From assembly GCA_035286665.1 (NCBI GenBank), contig DATECY010000088.1, positions 1 to 24,836 of the forward strand: a stretch of 24,836 nt of DNA. Reading direction: 5' to 3'. The notes below the pieces were generated by a model. That model ran no database searches. It was not told the origin of the DNA and worked only from the letters and a program-made list of their open reading frames with translations. The stretch is from RBG-16-68-21 sp035286665 (GTDB lineage: Bacteria; Actinomycetota; Acidimicrobiia; Spongiisociales; UBA11373). Shown piece by piece: positions 1 to 6,710 of this stretch (positions within the stretch are counted from its first letter, which is position 1; the number at the start of each line of letters is the position of its first letter). The translations under genes were made by a program, and so were the position numbers.

Positions 1-183
1 CCCATTGCGTCGCCCGGATCCGGCGAGGGGGGAGCCCTCCGGTCGGACGGGTTGCCTTAGTTAGGCAGCCAGTGCGAAGTTGTCTTCGGCACGTATGTGT
101 TTCCCGGTTCTTTAGCGAGGACTCCGGGGACCTCGGCTCGCTTCCGGCGCCTCGACCCTCACAGTCGAAACCACGTCACCCCC
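1..183 (-). ncRNA. ssrA: tmRNA (ssrA), 5' part, truncated by the window edge
   Basis: Read on the minus strand, the RNA begins with GGGGGTGACGTGGTTTCGAC (183 down to 164), the hallmark 5' end of tmRNA. The tag reading frame lies at 61-90 and encodes AEDNFALAA followed by TAA. An in-frame TAA upstream of it limits the tag to at most 14 codons, and the resume codon is most likely GCC at 90-88. tmRNA with SmpB rescues ribosomes stalled on broken mRNAs and appends this degradation tag; the LAA end is the protease-recognised signal in the family. The tRNA-like 3' half and CCA end lie outside the window. smpB lies just upstream on the same strand, a common arrangement. The exact 5' end is inferred from the family and presumably made by RNase P. 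Confidence 0.93.
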
Positions 184-206
184 GTGGGCGCGCAGGGCGC
201 ATGTAG

Positions 207-236
207 AGAGTACATCGGAACGAAGTCATGAGTCAT
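207..236 (-). promoter_or_regulatory. Candidate ssrA promoter
   Basis: On the minus strand a TACTCT box (212-207) lies 18 nt downstream of ATGACT (236-231), which shares the TGAC core of TTGACA. The predicted start, near 200, would leave a leader of about 17 nt before the mature tmRNA 5' end. The -35-like element falls inside the heptamer array at 224-258, whose unit reads CATGACT on this strand. An ATGTA/TACAT inverted repeat (201-215) overlaps the -10 box. Prediction only. Confidence 0.4.
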
Positions 237-318
237 GAGTTTTGAGTTATGAGTAAGTCAAACCCAGAGCTGTGAGCCATGAGCAAGAGCGGGCGACGGG
301 CGACGGGCCACGGGCGAC
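224..318. repeat. Tandem heptanucleotide arrays between smpB and ssrA
   Basis: Three consecutive runs keep a 7-nt period. Positions 224-258 hold agtcatg twice, then agttttg, agttatg and agtaagt. Positions 267-287 hold gagctgt, gagccat and gagcaag. Positions 291-318 hold gggcgac, gggcgac, gggccac and gggcgac. The unit sequence changes from run to run while the period stays at 7. The runs fill most of the smpB-ssrA gap and end just before the smpB stop codon. Confidence 0.9.
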
Positions 319-321
319 TGC

Positions 322-780
322 CTAGTCCACGCTCTTGTGCCGGATCGCTCGCTGCATCTCTCTCTCCGCCTGGCGACGCTTGAGGGTCTCGCGCTTGTCG
401 TAGTTCGACTTTCCCTTGGCGAGACCCAATTCGAGCTTGGCCTTGCCGTCCTTGAAGTAGAGCTTCAGCGGCACCAGCGTGAGGCCACGCTCGGCCAGTT
501 TGGCGCCGATCTTGTCGATCTCCAGCCGGTGCAGGAGGAGCTTGCGCTCGCGTTCGGGTTGGTGCCCGCCGTCGAGAGCGAACTCATACGGGGAGATTCG
601 CAACCCGTACAGCCACATCTCACCGCTCTTGACAGCGGCGTAGGAATCCTTGAGATCGGCCCGGCCGTTGCGGAGGCTCTTCACCTCGGATCCCACCAGG
701 ACGATGCCGGCCTCGATCGTCTCCACGACTTCGTAGTCGAAGCGGGCCCGGCGGTTGGTGGCGATCGTCTTGATGGACAT
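322..780 (-). CDS. smpB: SmpB, tmRNA-binding protein
   Basis: SmpB binds the tRNA-like domain of tmRNA and carries it into the empty A site of stalled ribosomes, starting trans-translation in the cytoplasm. The 152-residue product has normal family length. It carries the conserved N-terminal N-R-x-A-x-F-D-Y segment (residues 9-16), the E-A-G-I-V-L-x-G-S-E-V-K-S-L-R motif (about 23-37), and a basic C-terminal tail (K-R-E-T-L-K-R-R then R-A-I-R-H-K-S) that enters the mRNA channel. The ATG at 780 lies 9 nt after the ftsX stop, with no strong Shine-Dalgarno, so it is probably translated as the last gene of the ftsE-ftsX-smpB transcript. Its RNA partner ssrA lies directly downstream. Confidence 0.97.
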   Translation of the reverse strand: MSIKTIATNRRARFDYEVVETIEAGIVLVGSEVKSLRNGRADLKDSYAAVKSGEMWLYGLRISPYEFALDGGHQPERERKLLLHRLEIDKIGAKLAERGLTLVPLKLYFKDGKAKLELGLAKGKSNYDKRETLKRRQAEREMQRAIRHKSVD

Positions 781-789
781 GGCGAGAAC

Positions 790-1671
790 TCAGTCTCGCA
801 GGAACCCCCACATGCCGAAGGCGCTCCCCAGCAACCCGGTTCCGGCGCCGAAGCCGAGGACGAGCAGAGCCTCGCGGAACAGGAAACTGGTAGGCACCTC
901 CAGGACCCCGGTGGTGGCGGCCGTCGAGAACAGCTCGGCGATCGAATTCCCGACCGCCCACACCAGGGCGACCGCAAGCAACGCCCCCACCAGCCCCTCC
1001 ATCAGCCCCTCGAGCAGGAACGGAATGCGGACGAACCAGTTGCCGGCACCGACGAGCTTCATGATGCCGATCTCGTCGCGACGAGCGAAGATGGCGATGC
1101 GAATGGTGTTGGCGATGAGCACCACCGCGGCGGCTCCGAGCACGATCACGATCCAGTAGGCGAAGGTGCGCAGCCTGGCCGACCGCGACACCAAGGCGTC
1201 GATGGCCTCGTCTGCGGCGGACACCTCACGTATCCCGGGGATCACGACGAGCCGATCGCTGATCGTGGAGTACTGCGCTGCCTCCTGGGGTGCGATTCGC
1301 AGCGATGCCGGTAACACCGACGGGTCTTCCTCGACGACGTCGATCAGGGATGGCTGATCCTTGAACAAGTCGCGGAACTCGTCGAGCGCCTGGGACTTCG
1401 AGAAGTACACGACGTCCTCGACCTCGGTCCAGCTCTGGATCTCGGCCTGCAGGGCGTTGACGTCATCGAGGGTCAAGTCGTCGCTGAGGAAGGCGATGAC
1501 CCGGACGTTGTCGTCCCACCGGCCGATGTCCTGATCGATCGACCAACGAACGACGATCGTCCCGAAAACGAGTGTGAGCATGACCAGCACCGCGACGACG
1601 GCGGCGAACACGACGAGGACGTTGCGCCTCAGGTTGGAGAGGGCCTGCTCGAAGAGGTACTGGAACCGCAT
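790..1671 (-). CDS. ftsX: FtsX, membrane subunit of the FtsEX division complex
   Basis: FtsX forms the membrane part of the ABC-like FtsEX complex, which transmits ATP hydrolysis at the divisome to extracellular peptidoglycan hydrolases. The 293-residue product has the family layout. There is a short cytoplasmic N-terminus (M-R-F-Q-Y-L-F-E-Q-A), TM1 at about residues 18-42, an extracytoplasmic domain at about 43-165, then three TM segments at about 170-195, 220-245 and 265-290. A D-E-I-G-I-M-K-L-V-G-A motif follows TM2, typical of the FtsX/permease fold. The ATG at 1671 sits 2 nt after the ftsE stop, with GAGGG as ribosome binding site inside the ftsE end, indicating translational coupling. 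Confidence 0.96.
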   Translation of the reverse strand: MRFQYLFEQALSNLRRNVLVVFAAVVAVLVMLTLVFGTIVVRWSIDQDIGRWDDNVRVIAFLSDDLTLDDVNALQAEIQSWTEVEDVVYFSKSQALDEFRDLFKDQPSLIDVVEEDPSVLPASLRIAPQEAAQYSTISDRLVVIPGIREVSAADEAIDALVSRSARLRTFAYWIVIVLGAAAVVLIANTIRIAIFARRDEIGIMKLVGAGNWFVRIPFLLEGLMEGLVGALLAVALVWAVGNSIAELFSTAATTGVLEVPTSFLFREALLVLGFGAGTGLLGSAFGMWGFLRD

Positions 1672-1673
1672 GG

Positions 1674-2393
1674 TCAGCCCTCGCTCGTCTCGAGCTCGGC
1701 AGTCGGCGTCGCGCCCTGCTCGTAGGCGCCGCGGGACTGGTCGCGCACGATCCGGCCGCGTTCGAGGGCGACCACCCGGCGCCGCATGGCGTCGACGATG
1801 GCGTGGTCGTGGGTCGCCATGACCACCGTGGTGCCGGTCCGGTTGATCCGGTCGAGGAGGCGCATGATCCCGATCGAGGTGGCCGGGTCGAGGTTCCCGG
1901 TGGGCTCGTCGGCGAGGAGGATGAGGGGCCGGTTCACGAACGCCCGGGCGATCGACACCCGCTGTTGCTCACCGCCCGACAGTTGATTGGGAAGTCGATC
2001 TGCCTTGGCGGCAAGTCCGACCAGCTTCAGCACCTGGGGCACCTGCCCGCGGATCACGTGCTTGGGTCGGCCGATCACCTCGAGCGCGAAGGCGACGTTC
2101 TCATGGACCGTCTTGTTGGGGAGCAGTTTGAAGTCCTGGAACACGGTGCCGATCGATCGCCGCAGGAGCGGTATCTTCCAACCAGGCAGCGAGGTGATCT
2201 CTTTGCCTGCAACCCAGATCGACCCCGACGACGGGAGCTCCTGGCGGAGCATGAGGCGAATCAGGGTCGACTTGCCTGAGCCGGAAGGACCGACGAGGAA
2301 GACGAACTCACCCTTGGCGATGTCGAGGGTGACGTCACGAACGGCGACGGAACCGCCCTCGTACACCTTCGCAACGTCCTCCAGCCGGATCAT
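1674..2393 (-). CDS. ftsE: FtsE, ATPase subunit of the FtsEX division complex
   Basis: FtsE is the cytoplasmic ABC ATPase that pairs with FtsX at the septum. The 239-residue product starts M-I-R-L-E-D-V-A-K-V-Y. It has a Walker A motif G-P-S-G-S-G-K-S-T (about 36-44), a Q-loop (F-Q-D-F-K), an ABC signature L-S-G-G-E-Q-Q-R (about 137-144), a Walker B L-L-A-D-E-P-T-G (about 157-164) and an H-loop A-T-H-D. The reading frame is open 51 nt further upstream, but ATG 2393 is chosen because GAGAGGG lies 6 nt before it and residue 1 then matches the family. The stop of a small doubtful ORF overlaps this start as TGATG. Confidence 0.96.
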   Translation of the reverse strand: MIRLEDVAKVYEGGSVAVRDVTLDIAKGEFVFLVGPSGSGKSTLIRLMLRQELPSSGSIWVAGKEITSLPGWKIPLLRRSIGTVFQDFKLLPNKTVHENVAFALEVIGRPKHVIRGQVPQVLKLVGLAAKADRLPNQLSGGEQQRVSIARAFVNRPLILLADEPTGNLDPATSIGIMRLLDRINRTGTTVVMATHDHAIVDAMRRRVVALERGRIVRDQSRGAYEQGATPTAELETSEG

Positions 2394-2584
2394 CAGAACC
2401 CTCTCGGAGTGTGCTCGCGGCCCTCGTGCCGGCGCCACACCCACACCTGCGACGCCCGACCGAGGTTAGCCCAGGCGCGGAATTCGGCGAGGTAATGGGG
2501 GTTGCGCCGCCACCCGTCACCCGTTCTTGGCGGAGACGGGAGACGAGGATCTACCCCGCGCGCTCCTGCTCGCCCCGTCGCCAC
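2393..2584 (-). CDS. Doubtful small ORF or gene remnant between prfB and ftsE
   Basis: A minus-strand frame from GTG 2584, inside the prfB 3' end, stops at 2393-2395 and overlaps the ftsE ATG as TGATG. Its last 37 codons or so look coding: about 84 percent GC at third positions and a protein-like composition including N-P-H-Y-L-A-E-F-R-A-W and V-W-V-W-R-R-H-E-G. The upstream part runs through two heptamer tandem arrays and has no ATG, so the start is uncertain. The frame may be a small coupled gene, the 3' end of a decayed gene, or chance. I do not recognise the sequence and assign no function. Confidence 0.28.
   Translation of the reverse strand: MATGRAGARGVDPRLPSPPRTGDGWRRNPHYLAEFRAWANLGRASQVWVWRRHEGREHTPRGF
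2511..2547. repeat. Short heptanucleotide repeats downstream of prfB
   Basis: cacccgt occurs twice in tandem (2511-2524) and ggagacg twice in tandem (2532-2545), both with a 7-nt period. They lie just beyond the prfB stop codon. The second unit is close to the gagacgg unit at 18882-18902. Confidence 0.75.
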
Positions 2585-3664
2585 TGCAGGTAGCCGTCCA
2601 CGAACGGCTCGATCTCGCCGTCGAGCACGCCCATGACGTTGCCGATCTCCACATCGGTGCGGAGGTCCTTGGCCATCTGATAGGGCTGCAGCACGTACGA
2701 CCGGATCTGGCGTCCCCAGGCCGCCTCACCCTGCTCACCGCGGATCTCGGCCACGTGCTCGAGTTGCTCACGACGCGCCCGTTCGGCGAGCCGGGAGGTG
2801 AGCAGGGCCATGGCCCGGTTGCGGTTCTGCAACTGCGACCGTTCGGCCTGGCAGGCGACGACGATGCCGGTGGGCAGATGGGTGATGCGTACCGCCGAGT
2901 CCGTCTTGTTGACGTGCTGCCCACCCGCTCCGGACGAGCGAAACGTGTCGATCTTGAGGTCGTCCGGATCGATCTCGGCGTCGGCGACCTCCACCTCGGG
3001 GATCACGTCCACCCCGGCGAAGGAGGTGTGCCGACGCGAGGCCGAGTCGAACGGGCTGATCCGCACCAGGCGGTGCACCCCACGCTCGCCCTCCATGGTC
3101 CCGTATGCGTGTTCGCCCCGCACGGTGAAGGTGGCCGAGCGGATCCCGGCTTCCTCGGCCTCGGAGACCTCATCCACCTCGACGTCGAACCCGGTACGTT
3201 CGAGAAACCGCAGATACATTCGCATGAGGATCTCCGCCCAGTCGGAGGCGTCCACCCCGCCGGCTCCCGCGTGGACGCTGACGATCGCCGCCTCCTCGTC
3301 GTACTCACCGAAGAAGAGCGTCACTCGTTCGAGAACGGACAGTTCAGAGTCGAGACGGGTGAGCTCGGTGGCCACCTCGGAGGCGGCAGAGGCGTCGCCC
3401 TCCTCGTCGGCCAGCTCCAGCCACACCTCGGCGTCGTCGATGGAGCCGGCAATGCGATCGACCTGCCCGACGATGGCCTCGTACCGGGCGAGCGTCCGGG
3501 TCACCTCCCGCGCGTGAGCCTGGTCGTCCCACAGGCCGGGAAGGCCGACCTGCTCCCTCAGTCCCTCGAGAGCCGCACGCTTGGCCTCGACGTCAAAGGA
3601 ACCTCCGGGCGTCGGCGAGGCGGGTGCGGAGCGAAGCGATGGCGGCGCGGGGATCGGTGTCCAT
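2551..3664 (-). CDS. prfB: Peptide chain release factor 2 (RF2), expressed by programmed +1 frameshift
   Basis: RF2 recognises UAA and UGA stop codons and triggers peptide release. Translation starts at ATG 3664 and reads 23 codons (M-D-T-D-P-R-A-A to R-R-F-L) to an in-frame TGA at 3595-3593. The slip site is CTT TGA C (3598-3592), with a Shine-Dalgarno-like GGAGG (3606-3602) three nt before CTT, the classical autoregulatory arrangement. After the +1 shift the frame continues D-V-E-A-K-R to TAG at 2551, giving about 370 residues, normal for RF2. The S-P-F codon-recognition motif and the G-A-G-G-Q-H-V-N-K catalytic loop are present. The downstream frame taken alone would give a false N-terminus rich in Pro and Ala. 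No Shine-Dalgarno precedes the ATG. Confidence 0.96.
3593..3606 (-). promoter_or_regulatory. prfB +1 frameshift signal
   Basis: On the minus strand the order is GGAGG, T, TC, CTT, TGA, C. The Shine-Dalgarno-like element, the slippery CUU codon, the poorly terminating UGA-C context and their spacing match the known RF2 recoding site, where a low RF2 level slows termination and favours the shift into the +1 frame. Confidence 0.93.
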
Positions 3665-3673
3665 GGGAGAGGG

Positions 3674-3679
3674 AGGGTA
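3674..3679 (-). promoter_or_regulatory. Candidate -10 box of prfB (near-leaderless start)
   Basis: TACCCT lies 9 nt upstream of the prfB ATG, placing the predicted transcription start within about 2 nt of the start codon. The short region between is pyrimidine-rich with no Shine-Dalgarno. No convincing -35 is visible. Confidence 0.4.
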
Positions 3680-3710
3680 GTGGGGCGGTTGGTGCTCGCG
3701 TTGCTAGCCG

Positions 3711-3731
3711 CAACTCGCAACTCGCAACTCG
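3711..3731. repeat. Heptanucleotide array upstream of prfB
   Basis: caactcg is repeated three times in perfect tandem. Just left of it a small inverted repeat GTTGC-TAGCC-GCAAC (3700-3714) overlaps the first unit. Confidence 0.9.
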
Positions 3732-3939
3732 TTCCTGAGTCGCCGGTGAGTTCCGGCGATCAAACGACTTGCGAATCGCGCCGACCTGAGCGAACGACCC
3801 CCACTACGCAGGAGCCGCCCCCGGGACATCTGTCGCCAATGCGCCGCGCAACGCGAATTGCGCCGACATTGCTACCGCGACGCCACCCATGAGCCGCCCC
3901 GGGACCTCTCCACCCCTACGCCGCAGCACGACCGCCGGC

Positions 3940-3957
3940 GTGGGGCGGGGGCCCCAC
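3940..3957 (-). terminator. GC-rich hairpin downstream of secA
   Basis: A perfect 7-bp stem GTGGGGC/GCCCCAC closes a 4-nt loop. There is no T-run, so it may act as a Rho-assisted terminator or 3'-end stabiliser. It is the third hairpin after the secA stop. Confidence 0.45.
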
Positions 3958-3974
3958 CTGCCGGAGGAGGATGG

Positions 3975-3990
3975 GGATGGGGCCCCATCC
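3975..3990. repeat. Perfect 16-bp palindrome downstream of secA
   Basis: GGATGGGGCCCCATCC is a perfect palindrome and contains the 12-mer ATGGGGCCCCAT, which recurs at 14449-14460. It may fold in RNA with difficulty because there is no loop, or be a protein site in DNA. Confidence 0.6.
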
Positions 3991-4003
3991 GGGGAGACCA
4001 ACA

Positions 4004-4040
4004 TGTCATGGTGCCGCGGCTACGCCGCAGCACCATGACA
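4004..4040 (-). terminator. Long hairpin overlapping the secA stop codon
   Basis: An 11-bp perfect outer stem (4004-4014 with 4030-4040), one mismatch and a 5-bp inner stem GCGGC/GCCGC enclose a 3-nt TAC loop. The secA stop codon lies at the tip. No T-run follows, so this looks like the start of a T-less terminator region rather than a classical intrinsic terminator. Confidence 0.55.
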
Positions 4041-6647
4041 CTTCTTGTACTTCTTTCCGCTGCCGCACGGGCAGGGCTCGTTGCGGCCGACCTTGTCCCC
4101 GGCGTCGGCCTGGCGTTTGAGGGCAGCGCCGCCGGTTCCCTGCAGTCGGATGACCGGGTCAGGTTGGCTCTGCTGCTGAACGAGCTGGGCGTGGAACAGG
4201 TACTTGACCGCATCCTGCTTGATGCCCGTGACCATCTCGGAGAACATGTCGAAGGCCTCTCGCTGGTATTCGACGAGAGGATCGCGCTGGCCCATGGCCC
4301 GCAACCCGACGCCCGACCGCAGGTAGTCCATCTCGGCGAGGTGCTCTCGCCACTTGTTGTCGACGATCGACAGCACCACGGTCCGCTCCAGCCGGCGCAG
4401 GAGTTCCGGCCCGAGTTCCTCGGACCGGCCGGTGTAGGTGAGTTGGGCGTCTTCGACGACCCGATCGACCACCTCGGTCATCTCATGCATGTCCTCGACG
4501 ATCTGGCCGGGGGTCAACGAGGTCGGATAGACGGCGCTGATCACGCGATGAAGTTCTTCGAGGTCCCAGTCGGCAGGTGCCGTGCTCTCGCTGACGGCCC
4601 CGGACACGACGTCCTCGACCACCTCTTCGATCCAATCGCGGACCAGTTCTTCGGTGTTCTCCCCCGCAAGGACGCGCTGGCGCCAGGTGTAGATGACCTG
4701 GCGCTGAGTGTTCATCACCTCGTCGTATTTCAGGACGTTCTTGCGCAGTTCGAAGTTCTGCGACTCGACCTGCCGCTGTGCCCGCTCGATCGCCTTGGTG
4801 ACCATGTTGGCCTCGATGGGCACGTCGTCGGGGATCTTGAGCCGGCGCATGATCGCTTGCACGCGGTCGGTTGCGAAACGGCGCATCAGGTCGTCCCCGA
4901 GCGACAGGTAGAATCGCGATTCTCCGGGATCGCCCTGACGACCGGAACGGCCGCGCAGCTGATTGTCGATGCGGCGCGACTCGTGACGCTCGGTGCCGAG
5001 CACGTACAGCCCGCCCAGTTCGACGACCTTGCGCCCCTCTGCCGTCATCTCGGCGGCCAGGGCGGCGTGGACGGAGCGACGGGTCTCCTCGTACCCGGGG
5101 GCATCAGTCTCGATCCCCCGTTTGCGCATCTCCAGCTTGGCGAACTCGTCGGGGTTGCCGCCCAGACGAATGTCGACGCCACGACCGGCCATGTTGGTGG
5201 CGACGGTCACCGACTTGAGCCGTCCGGCCTGGGCGATGATCACCGCCTCCCGTTCGTGCTGTTTGGCGTTGAGGACCTCATGGGGGACGCCCCGCTTGGT
5301 GAGCACGTTGGACAGCCGCTCCGACTTCTCGATCGACACCGTGCCGACCAGCACGGGCTGGCCCTTGGCATAGCGTTCCACGATGTCGTCGCTGAGGGCG
5401 TTGAACTTGGCGTCCTCGGACATGTACACGAGGTCGGGTTGGTCTGCCCGGGCAACCGCGACGTTGGTCGGAATCTCGACGACCTCGAGTTTGTAGATCT
5501 CCATGAACTCCCCGGCCTCAGTGACCGCGGTACCCGTCATCCCGGCGAGCTTGTCGTAGAGGCGGAAGTAGTTCTGCAGGGTGATCGTGGCGAGGGTCTG
5601 GTTCTCCTCTTTGATCCGCACCCCCTCCTTGGCCTCGATGGCCTGGTGGAGGCCCTCGCTGTACCGCCTGCCCTCGAGAATGCGCCCGGTGAACTCGTCG
5701 ACGATCTTCGCCTCCCCGTTGGCGATCACGTAGTCGACGTCGCGCTGATAGAGCGCCTTTGCCTTGAGGGCGACGTCGAGGTGATGGACGAGGTCGGTGT
5801 TCGTGTGGTCGTACATGTTCTCGACCCCGAGGAACTTCTCCACCTGAGTGACGCCGTCCTCGGTGGTGATCACCTGACGCTTGGCTTCGTCCACCTCGTA
5901 GTGGACGTCGCGCCTGAGCCGCTCGGCGATGCGGGCGAAGTCGCGGTACCACTTGGCGGTGTCACCGACCCGGCCGCTGATGATGAGGGGGGTCCTGGCC
6001 TCGTCGACCAGGATCGAGTCGACCTCGTCCACGATGGCGTAGTTGTGGCCCCGCTGGACCATGTAACGAGGATCCATCGCCATGTTGTCGCGCAGGTAGT
6101 CGAAACCGAACTCGTTGTTGGTGCCGTAGGTGAGGTCGGCGGCGTAGGCGGGACGGCGCTCCTCGGGCAGCATGTCCGACTGGATCAGGCCGACCGAGAG
6201 GCCGAGGAAGCGATGGATCCCGCCCATCCACTCGGCATCGCGCTTGGCCAGGTAGTCGTTGGGCGTGACGACGTGGACGCCCTTGCCCTCCAACGCGTTC
6301 AGATATGCGGGCATCGTCGACGCGAGCGTCTTGCCCTCACCGGTACGCATCTCGGCGATGGAGTGGCGATGCATGGCGCCGGCGCCGACGACCTGTACGT
6401 CGAAATGGCGTTGGCCGAGGACACGCCGGGCTGCCTCGCGGACAACTGCATACGCTTCGGCTTCGATGTCTTCCAGCGTCGCCCCTTCGGCGAGGCGCCG
6501 CCGGAATTCATCGGTCTTGGCTCTGAGTTCCGCGTCCGAGAGCTTTGCGACGCTCGGCTCGAGTTCGTTGACCGCAGCCGCCAACCGCTCGAGCATTTTG
6601 AGCTTCTTGCCCTCGCCCGCGTTGAGGATCTTCTTCAGCAGGGGCAT
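4020..6647 (-). CDS. secA: SecA, preprotein translocase motor ATPase
   Basis: SecA drives unfolded preproteins through SecYEG using ATP at the cytoplasmic membrane face. The 875-residue product is near normal length. It has Walker A M-R-T-G-E-G-K-T (100-107), Walker B D-E-V-D (207-210), [11 protein letters not shown] (215-225), a preprotein-crosslinking domain, the second nucleotide-binding fold with [11 protein letters not shown] and [10 protein letters not shown], the helical scaffold, and a C-terminal zinc SEC-C motif [13 protein letters not shown]. The zinc motif suggests the SecB-type or ribosome-binding tail is kept. It is preceded by its own -10-like box and followed by several hairpins. 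The order comF-hpf-(insert)-secA-prfB is conserved actinobacterial context. Confidence 0.98.
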
Positions 6648-6656
6648 GGCCGAGCC

Positions 6657-6662
6657 ATCTTA
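6657..6662 (-). promoter_or_regulatory. Candidate -10 box of secA
   Basis: TAAGAT lies 9 nt upstream of the secA ATG on the minus strand, with no Shine-Dalgarno between, which suggests a leader of about 2 nt or none. The -35 region is weak. Confidence 0.45.
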
Positions 6663-6686
6663 TCTGTGGGGAGAGGGCTGAACGAG

Positions 6687-6703
6687 ACCCCCGGCTGGGG
6701 GGT
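6687..6703 (-). terminator. Hairpin after the HD-GYP gene
   Basis: The inverted repeat ACCCCC/GGGGGT with a 5-nt loop lies directly after the HD-GYP stop codon (6711) and before the secA promoter. It probably separates the hpf operon from secA. There is no T-run. Confidence 0.5.
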
Positions 6704-6710
6704 GCGAGAG

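Larger units (their letters stand above)
3732..4003. other. Long secA-prfB intergenic stretch containing hairpins, no supported gene
   Basis: Together with its flanks this is the largest non-coding gap in the window (3665-4019). It contains an inverted repeat at 3740-3759 (TCGCCGG, 6-nt loop, CCGGCGA) and the GC-rich hairpins at 3940-3957 and 3975-3990 listed separately. A 66-codon minus frame (3804-4004) has no ribosome binding site or recognisable motif and is not called. Confidence 0.6.

Noticed and set aside
337..1314. Plus-strand frame of 325 codons antisense to smpB and ftsX
   Set aside because: Shadow of two confident genes; His/Asp/Gln-rich composition typical of an antisense frame.
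3804..4004. 66-codon minus-strand frame after secA
   Set aside because: It starts in a hairpin, has no ribosome binding site and contains the GC palindromes; a hydrophobic stretch alone is not enough.
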